NCBI GenBank assembly: GCA_963772975.1 | Contig: CAVYZH010000011.1 | Location: 372,001 to 436,000, forward strand | Direction of reading: 5' to 3' | From: AC-32 sp963772975 | GTDB lineage: Bacteria; Actinomycetota; Thermoleophilia; Gaiellales; Gaiellaceae | DNA length: 64,000 nt | Made by a program: the position numbers and the translations under genes | Notes under the pieces: model-generated | The model's input: only the letters and a program-made list of their open reading frames with translations | What the model was told of the DNA's origin: nothing | Databases searched by the model: none | Part shown: in pieces, positions 58,334-64,000 of the stretch | Position numbering within the stretch: position 1 is the stretch's first letter | Layout: each line of letters begins with the position of its first letter

Positions 58334-59392
58334 ATGAGAACAATCGCCCTCCTGGGGGCCACGGGCTCCATCGGCCGCCAGGCGCTCGAGATCATCGACG
58401 CGCACCCCGAGCTCGAGCTGTCGGCGGCCGCCTCGGGCTCGCAGCCGATCGACAGGCTCGCGCCGCTGACGCAGGTGGGCGGCGACCTCACCGAGCTGCT
58501 CGACCGCGCCGAGCCGGACATCGTCCTGAACGCGGTCGTCGGCTTCGCCGGCCTGCCCGCCACGCTGTGGGCGCTCGAGCGCGGCGTCACGCTCGCCCTC
58601 GCTAACAAGGAGAGCCTCGTTGCGGGCGGCGAGCTCGCGCTGGCCGCACAACGGCGGGGCGGCGGCCTGCTGCTGCCGGTCGACAGCGAGCACTCGGCGG
58701 CCTTCCAGTGCCTCGAAGGCCGCACGCCCGAGCAGGTCGATTCGCTGGTCCTCACCGGCTCGGGCGGCCCGTTCCGCGGGCGCGCGCGCGACGAGCTCGA
58801 AGACGTGACGCCCGAAGAGGCCCTGGTGCATCCCACCTGGAGCATGGGCCCGAAGATCACGGTCGACTCGGCGACGCTCGCCAACAAGGGCCTGGAGCTG
58901 ATCGAGGCGCATTTCCTCTTCGGGCTTCCGTACGAGCGGATCGAGGTCGTGTTGCAGCCGACCTCCGTCGTCCACGCGCTCGTGCGCTTCCGCGACGGCG
59001 CCTCGCTCGCGCACCTCGGCTACCCGGACATGCGCGTCCCGATCGGCTTCGCGCTCACGTACCCCGAGCGGGCCGCGACCCCGGTGCCGGCACTCGACTT
59101 CTCGCAAGGCCTCGTGCTCGAGTTCGAGCCGCCCGACCTGGAAACGTTCCCGCTGCTCGCGCTCGCGCGCCGCGCCGGCGAGCAGGGCGGCACCTACCCG
59201 TGCGCCTTCAACGCGGCCAACGAGGTGGCCGTCGCAGCCTTCCTCGAGGACCGGCTGCCGTTTCTCGCCATCGCCTCGACCGTCGAGGAGACGCTGGCCG
59301 AGGTCGACGGCGCGGCCGCGCGTGACCTGGACGAGCTGGTCGAGGTGGACAGGGAAGCGCGCCGGCTCGCGGAAAGAGCTTCCGTAGCATGA
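58334..59392 (+). CDS. dxr: 1-deoxy-D-xylulose 5-phosphate reductoisomerase
   Basis: Second step of the DXP isoprenoid pathway and target of fosmidomycin. 352 residues: NADPH motif LLGATGSIGRQAL, ALANKESLVAGGEL, metal/substrate block PVDSEHSAAFQCLEG, HPTWSMGPKITVDSATLANK and the late FNAANEVAVAAFL. Overlaps rseP by 4 bp. Confidence 0.96.
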   Translation: MRTIALLGATGSIGRQALEIIDAHPELELSAAASGSQPIDRLAPLTQVGGDLTELLDRAEPDIVLNAVVGFAGLPATLWALERGVTLALANKESLVAGGELALAAQRRGGGLLLPVDSEHSAAFQCLEGRTPEQVDSLVLTGSGGPFRGRARDELEDVTPEEALVHPTWSMGPKITVDSATLANKGLELIEAHFLFGLPYERIEVVLQPTSVVHALVRFRDGASLAHLGYPDMRVPIGFALTYPERAATPVPALDFSQGLVLEFEPPDLETFPLLALARRAGEQGGTYPCAFNAANEVAVAAFLEDRLPFLAIASTVEETLAEVDGAAARDLDELVEVDREARRLAERASVA

Positions 59393-60618
59393 GTGTTCTC
59401 GTCGCCATCCTCGGCCTCGCGCTGCTGATCCTGATCCACGAGATGGGCCACTTCTTCACGGCGCGCGGGGTCGGGATGCGGCCGCGGAAGTTCTACATCG
59501 GATTCCCGCCGGCGGCGGTCAAGTGGACCCGCAACGGGATCGAGTACGGCATCGGCGTGATCCCGTTCGGCGGCTACGTGAAGATCCCCGGGATGCACCG
59601 GCCCGCGCCATCCGACCTGGACGTGCACTTCGCGCCGGCGCTGTACGAGGAGCCACGGCTGCTGACGGATGTCGAGCGCACCAAGCGGCTCGTCGGCCAG
59701 GACGCCTTCGCCGAGGCGCGCGCCGCGCTCGCGACCCTCGGGCGAGCGCTCCAGAGCGCCAAGCTCTCGCCGAAGGCCCGCCGCGCGGCCGACCGCGGCC
59801 TGAGCGAGCTCGACGACGCGCTCGGCCCGGACGCCTATTGGCGCCAGCGCACCTGGAAGCGGCTGGCCGTGATCGCCGCCGGCCCCGGGACGAATCTCCT
59901 CTTCGCGATCGTCCTGCTCGCGTCGGTCTACATGCTCGGGATCCCCACCGACGCCTCGCGCCGGGTCCAGGACGTGATCCCCAAGTCGCCGGCCGCCGTC
60001 GCGGGCCTGCACCCGGGCGACCGGATCATCGGCGTCAACCGCGTGCCCGCGAACGACTTCACCGACGTCCGCGACGCGATCCGCAACAGCAACGGGAAGC
60101 CGCTCGTGATCTCGGTCGTCCGCCACGGCCGCTACGTCGAGCTGCCGGGAGTGAAGCCCACGAAGACCGACGGCGTCTACACGCTCGGCTTCCACCCGTC
60201 GGCGGTGCGCTACACGCACTACAGCCCGCCGAAGGCATTCGCGCTCGCCGCCGAGGACACGTGGCTCGTGACCAAGGCGATGGGGACGTGGTTAAGCCAC
60301 ATCGCGAGCGGCTCGGGGCGCAAAGACGTCTCGACGCCCGTCGGGATCGTGCAGCAGTCGAGCAAGGCCGTCGACCTCGGCTACCGCGAGTACCTGCAGG
60401 TGCTGGCGATCATCAGCCTCTCGCTTGCGCTTCTCAATCTGCTGCCGTTGCTGCCGCTCGACGGTGGGCACATGCTGTTCTCGATCGTCGAAGGCATCCG
60501 CGGCCGAGCCATCCAGCGCTCGGTCTACGAGCGCGTCTCGGCGGTCGGAATCGCGCTTGTTTTGCTGCTGTTCTTCGTGGGCCTGTCCAATGACATAGGG
60601 AACATCCGCGGCGGATGA
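59389..60618 (+). CDS. rseP: RseP-like site-2 metalloprotease (M50), with long insertion
   Basis: 409 residues. Zinc motif HEMGH at 17-21 in the first helix; a PDZ domain around AAVAGLHPGDRIIGVN; the second ligand in LLPLLPLDGGHMLF (about 355). Between FGGYVKIPGM and the next helix lies an extra helical, charged segment of roughly 80 residues (VERTKRLVGQDAFAEARAAL..), longer than in E. coli RseP. Cleaves membrane-bound anti-sigma factors or signal peptides. In the dxr-rseP-ispG order common in actinobacteria. Confidence 0.95.
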   Translation: MSVLVAILGLALLILIHEMGHFFTARGVGMRPRKFYIGFPPAAVKWTRNGIEYGIGVIPFGGYVKIPGMHRPAPSDLDVHFAPALYEEPRLLTDVERTKRLVGQDAFAEARAALATLGRALQSAKLSPKARRAADRGLSELDDALGPDAYWRQRTWKRLAVIAAGPGTNLLFAIVLLASVYMLGIPTDASRRVQDVIPKSPAAVAGLHPGDRIIGVNRVPANDFTDVRDAIRNSNGKPLVISVVRHGRYVELPGVKPTKTDGVYTLGFHPSAVRYTHYSPPKAFALAAEDTWLVTKAMGTWLSHIASGSGRKDVSTPVGIVQQSSKAVDLGYREYLQVLAIISLSLALLNLLPLLPLDGGHMLFSIVEGIRGRAIQRSVYERVSAVGIALVLLLFFVGLSNDIGNIRGG

Positions 60619-60722
60619 GGTCTTTCCATCGAAGTGGGTGAGACGCGCCTGCGGTCAAAGCCCGCACGCGCTCTGAGCTCGGCATCGCGAGCGATGCCGA
60701 GGGACATCGGAAATATCCGCGG
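60592..60722 (+). repeat. Family 2 repeat copy bounded by imperfect 20-bp direct repeats
   Basis: GACATAGGGAACATCCGCGG (60592-60611, inside the rseP end) and GACATCGGAAATATCCGCGG (60703-60722) match at 17 of 20 bases. Between them, 60656-60699 resembles the 57-bp unit at 34600 (GCACGCG, CTCTG, CGGCATCGC, AGCGATGCC). CTCGGCATCG-CGAG-CGATGCCGAG (60678-60701) is a perfect 10-bp hairpin that could also terminate rseP transcripts. Confidence 0.65.
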
Positions 60723-60725
60723 GGC

Positions 60726-60731
60726 TAGACT
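60726..60731 (+). promoter_or_regulatory. Candidate -10 element for ispG
   Basis: TAGACT ends 6 nt before the ispG GTG without a ribosome-binding site, next to the direct repeat. Confidence 0.4.
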
Positions 60732-60737
60732 CAACGC

Positions 60738-61872
60738 GTGGCGAGCGAACGCGCAATCCACGTAGGCGGCGTCCAGATCGGCGGCGGCGCGCCGGTCGTC
60801 GTGCAGTCGATGACGCTGACGAAGACGCACGACGTCGAGGCGACGACCGCTCAGATCGCCTCGCTCGCTTCGGCCGGCTGCGAGATCGTGCGCGTAGCGG
60901 TGCCGAAGAGCGAGGACGCCGACGCGCTGCCGAAGATCGTCCGGCTCTCGCCGCTTCCAGTGATCGCCGACATCCACTTCAACGCGAGCCTGGCGCTGCG
61001 CGCGATCGAGGCGGGCGTGGCCGCGGTGCGCATCAATCCCGGCAACATCGGCGGGCCCGACAAGGTCGCCGAAGTCGTCCGCGCTGCGCAGCAGGCCGGC
61101 ACCCCGATGCGGATCGGCGCGAACTCGGGCTCGCTGCCAAAGCACCTGGCCGAACTCGCGCAGCAGGACCAGGCGGAGGCGCTCGTCGAGGCAGCGCTGG
61201 AGGAGGTGCGGCTGCTCGAGAGCCTCGGCTTCTACGACTTCAAGATCTCGGTCAAGTCGAGCCATGTGCCGACCATGATCCGCGCCTACCGGCTGCTGGC
61301 CTCGAAGGTGCCATACCCGCTGCACCTGGGCGTGACCGAGGCCGGGACCCCGTTCTCGGGCTCGATCAAGAGCGCCGTCGGCATGGGCGCACTGCTCGCG
61401 GACGGGATCGGCGACACGATGCGCGTCTCGTTGACCGCCGACCCGGTCGACGAGGTCAAGACCGCCTTCGAGATCCTGAAGGCGCTCGGCCTGCGCGAAC
61501 GCGGCCCGATCATGATCGCCTGCCCCAGCTGCGGCCGCGACAACGTCGGTGTGCAGCAGCTCGCCGAGGTCGTCGAGGAGCGGTTGCACGCATACCCGCA
61601 GCACTTCGAGGTCGCCGTGCTCGGCTGCGCCGTGAACGGGCCGGGGGAGGCAGGCGACGCCGACTTCGGAATCGCCGGCGGCCGCGACGTCGGCTTCGTC
61701 TACGCCCACGGCCGCGTGCTGAAGAAGGTCTCGTCCGACATCCTCGTCGACGAGCTCTTCCACGAGATCGACAAGTGGATCGCCGACGGCATGCACCGCC
61801 CGAAACGTCTGAAGATGGCCAAGCCAGCCGCCCTGGCGATGGCAGAGGCCTCGTATGATTCCGCTCGAATAG
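60738..61872 (+). CDS. ispG: 4-hydroxy-3-methylbut-2-enyl diphosphate synthase (flavodoxin/ferredoxin)
   Basis: Iron-sulfur reductase of the DXP pathway. IHVGGVQIGGGAPVVVQSM, VIADIHFNASLALRAI, NPGNIGG, and the 4Fe-4S Cys ligands in ACPSCGRDNVG and LGCAVNGPGEAGDAD. The protein is recognisable to about 61860. Its frame then stays open to 62231 inside proS; a TAG at 61870-61872 in the +1 frame is the probable true stop, so one base is likely missing near the 3' end. GTG start. Confidence 0.92.
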
Positions 61873-61875
61873 TCT

Positions 61876-61901
61876 GCTCGGACAACGATGATCGTCCGAG
61901 C
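61876..61901 (+). promoter_or_regulatory. Hairpin overlapping the proS start codon
   Basis: GCTCGGAC (61876-61883) pairs with GTCCGAGC (61894-61901) around a 10-nt loop that contains the proS ATG (61888). Presenting a start codon in a loop could affect initiation; a chance palindrome is possible. Confidence 0.4.
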
Positions 61902-63553
61902 TTCAGAGCTCTTTCCTGCCGACCCTCCGCAACGACCCGGCCGACGCCGAGGCCGTCAGCCACAAGCTGCTCGTGCGAGGCGGCTTCATCCGCCAGGTCA
62001 GCGCTGGGCTCTGGACCTTCATGCCGCTCGGCTGGCGCGTCCACAGGAAGGTCGAGCAGATCATCCGAGAGGAGCTCGACGCGTTCGGCGCCCAGGAGAT
62101 GCTCATGCCCGTGCTCACTCCGGCCGAGCTCTGGGAGGAGACAGGCCGAATCACGATCCCGGAGCTCTTCAGGCTCAACGACCGCGCCGGCCGCGACTTC
62201 GTCTTGCCGCTTACGCACGAGGAGACGTTGACCTTCCACGCTCGCGAGATCCAGTCGTACAAAGAGCTGCCACAGGTCTGGTACCACTTCCAGACGAAGG
62301 ACCGCGACGAGCCGCGCCCTCGCGGCGGGCTTCTCCGAGTCCGCGAGTTCATCATGAAGGACGCCTACTCGTTCGACCGTGACGAGGCCGGACTCGACGA
62401 GAGCTTCAGCAAGCACTCCGTGGCCTACAAGCGAATTTTCGAGCGCTGCGGGCTCGAGGCCTTCGAAGTCGCTGCAGAGTCCGGGATCATGGGCGGGAGC
62501 GGGAGCCAGGATTTCCTCGCGCCTTCAGGGTCGGGCGAGAACACGCTCGTCACCTGCGAGAACGGCGACTACGCGGCCGATCTCGAGATCGCGGAGGGCC
62601 GCCCGTCGGCAACCCGACTTTCCCGAGGAGCTGCCGCAGCCCGAGGAGGTCGAGACGCCCGGACAACGGACGATCGAGGACGTCTCCGAGTTCCTCGGCG
62701 TCGATCCGCGTGCTACCGCGAAGGCGATGCCGGTCGTCGACCGACGGCCGCGTCGTCCTCGCCCTGGTGCGCGGGGACGACCGGCTCAACGAGATGAAGC
62801 TCCTCGCAGGCCCTCGCCGAGGACTTTCGGCCCGCCGAACAGCCGACGAGATCCGTAAGGCCTTCGGGGCTGGCGGCGGCTCGATCGGTCCGGTGGGCGC
62901 CACGGTCGAGGTGATCGCCGACGAGGCGCTGCGCGAGGGCCAGTACGTCGTGGGCGCCAACCGCGACGACGTTCACCTTCGCGGCGTCCAGGCCGGCCGC
63001 GACTTCGAGCCCGGTTCGTCGATCTGCGAGAAATTCGCGCAGGAGACGCATGTCCTCATTGCGGCGGGCATCTGACATCTGCAGGTGGCGATCGAGGTGG
63101 GACATATCTTCAAGCTCGAGACGAAATACTCAGTCCACTGGACGCCACGTTCCTCGACGAGGACGGTGCGGAGCGCCCGCTCGATCATGGGCAGCTACGG
63201 AATCGGCCCCGGGCGCGTGATTGCTGCCGCGGTCGAGCAGAGCCACGACAACGAAGGGATCGTGTGGCCGACTTCGCTCGCGCCTTACGATGTCCACATA
63301 GTCGCGCTGCCTGGCGTCGACGCAGCAGGCGGAGGAAGCCGCCCGCGTGCTCGACGAGGTCGGGGCGGAGGTGTTGCTCGACGACCGCGACGCCCGAGCC
63401 GGCGAGAAGTTCGCCGACGCCGACCTGATCGGGATCCCGTTGCGCGTAACGGTCGGCAAGAAGACTGCCGAGGACGGCAAGGTCGACGTGCGCGACCGCA
63501 AGACCGGCGAGGAGCGGCGCGTCCCGCTCGGCGAGCTCGGAGGCATCGTGTAG
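61888..63553 (+). pseudogene. proS: Prolyl-tRNA synthetase, reading frame broken by about ten indels
   Basis: Composite translation gives a full ProS: RASELFLPTLRNDPADAEAV, GLWTFMPLGWRVHRKVEQII, LPLTHEETLTFHAREIQSY, VREFIMKDAYSFD, GGSGSQDFLAPS, the editing-type insertion with SEFLGVDPRATAKAMPVV, CPHCGGHL, GSYGIGPGRVIAAAVEQSHD and the anticodon domain ending LGELGGIV. Frame changes occur near 61912, 62610, 62735, 62808, 62845, 63012, 63075, 63135, 63182 and 63320, several in compensating pairs. No nonsense codon or lost motif accompanies them, so poor local sequence is more likely than decay. Confidence 0.85.
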
Positions 63554-63852
63554 TGGCGAGGCGCCGGAAGTTCAGCGACGAGCCGTTCGGCCCGACGATC
63601 GAGCGGCTGATGACCGAGACCGGAGTCACCTATCGCGGTCTGGCCGACAAGACGAAGCTCTCGGCCGGCTACCTGAACCACCTCGTCCACGGCAACCGCC
63701 CGGTTCCCTCGGACAAGGTGGTCGGCCAGCTCGCGAAGGCGCTCGGCGTCGAGCCGGAGCACTTCCGCGAGTACCGCCTACGGGTGATCACGCAGAAGCT
63801 CGAGGCGATGCCGGACTTGATCGACCGGCTGTACAAGCGGCTGGGGGGCTAG
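63553..63852 (+). CDS. XRE-family helix-turn-helix regulator
   Basis: 99 residues with one HTH: FGPTIERLMTETGVTYRGLADKTKLSAGYLNHLVHGNRPV, then VVGQLAKALGVEPEHFREYRLRVITQKLEAMPDLIDRLYKRL. GTG overlaps the proS stop (TAGTG). Its C-terminal helix may dimerise. Target unknown; the coupling to proS looks like operon position and not evidence of regulating it. Confidence 0.82.
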   Translation: MARRRKFSDEPFGPTIERLMTETGVTYRGLADKTKLSAGYLNHLVHGNRPVPSDKVVGQLAKALGVEPEHFREYRLRVITQKLEAMPDLIDRLYKRLGG

Positions 63853-64000
63853 GCAGGCGGAATTGGGATCTCGGGACCGCCCTCTGAGTGTCCACAGGCT
63901 GTGGAGAACAGAAAGACGCAGGTTCTGGGAATGTTTCGCTGAGGTTTCCCCCCCTTTACACACACGTCCAAATGGGTTACTACTTGCAACTAGGGACTAC
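63853..64000 (+). other. Non-coding stretch at the right window edge
   Basis: 148 bp, less GC-rich than the rest. Contains the imperfect palindrome TGTCCACAG-G-CTGTGGAGA, whose arms resemble DnaA boxes, and a run of seven C. TTTACA (63955-63960), a 17-bp spacer and TACTAC (63978-63983) form a moderate promoter match pointing out of the window. No gene seen. Confidence 0.4.

Noticed and set aside
57494..59107. 537-codon minus-strand frame opposite cdsA and dxr
   Set aside because: Spans two unrelated plus-strand genes with clear signatures; no plausible protein features.

Overview
The window is a high-GC, gene-dense bacterial chromosome segment that reads as actinobacterial. Its left end has the order tlyA-nadK-recN-steA-(SRPBCC)-mctB/steB-(GT2 fusion)-pyrG, which is the mycobacterial Rv1694-Rv1699 order with insertions. 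MurA carries the Cys-to-Asp change known from mycobacteria, and the SOS boxes are of the GAAC-N4-GTTC type. DXP-pathway genes, SepF/DivIVA and many GTG/TTG starts with 4-bp overlaps agree. A deep-branching actinobacterium of the Thermoleophilia (Gaiellales/Solirubrobacterales) type is my best guess; this is inference from gene content and order. No rRNA, tRNA, CRISPR array, transposase or prophage is visible.

Layout. 1-13.4 kb: fatty-acid/transcription/isoprenoid operon (accC, asp23, nusB, small coiled coil, prenyl synthase), then tlyA, nadK, recN, the SteA/SteB-like envelope genes, a GT2-MraY-like fusion, a frameshifted pyrG, a PAS protein, an M20 peptidase and a DUF3866-like protein. 13.6-19.4 kb: alanine dehydrogenase, a 36-aa membrane protein, nucleoside salvage (deoB, pyrimidine phosphorylase), mutM, recO. 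19.5-28.9 kb: glyQS, the PPDK regulatory protein and PPDK itself, an Mhq-like hydrolase/dioxygenase pair, a beta-propeller protein, a lipoprotein, a small RTX-like secreted protein, a rhomboid protease. 29-33.3 kb: accessory-looking region with comB, a MerR-DUF1835 fusion under a mer-type promoter, a zinc alcohol dehydrogenase, a cupin and an ICMT-family methyltransferase. 33.4-38.9 kb: SOS-controlled mutagenesis cassette (imuB, small partner, dnaE2) interrupted by an oppositely oriented bicupin gene. 39-46.4 kb: GH15 glycosidase, membrane protein, EEP hydrolase, class V aminotransferase, HD hydrolase, murA, a degenerate HisB-like protein, ridA. 46.5-52.6 kb: cca followed by the Gram-positive ylm-type division cluster (pgeF, yggS, sepF, yggT, divIVA) and DUF167, DksA-like, lspA, rluD. 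53.6-63.8 kb: translation and envelope cluster rpsB-tsf-pyrH-frr-uppS-cdsA-dxr-rseP-ispG-proS and an XRE regulator.

Expression signals. Many genes have a TANNNT hexamer ending about 6-11 nt before the start codon and no Shine-Dalgarno, which suggests widespread leaderless transcription. Three genes (tlyA, rluD, dnaE2) appear to start at CTG. Two previously unnamed (to me) short dispersed intergenic repeat families are present, one with a perfect 37-bp match 33 kb apart, the other forming a 57-bp tandem array and a copy bounded by imperfect 20-bp direct repeats.

Sequence quality. pyrG, yggS and the GGDEF gene each hold one frameshift, and ispG lacks a stop in frame. proS contains about ten single-base indels but no nonsense codon in the composite frame. 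This pattern fits read/assembly indel errors better than gene decay, and it limits confidence in the 61.8-63.5 kb stretch.
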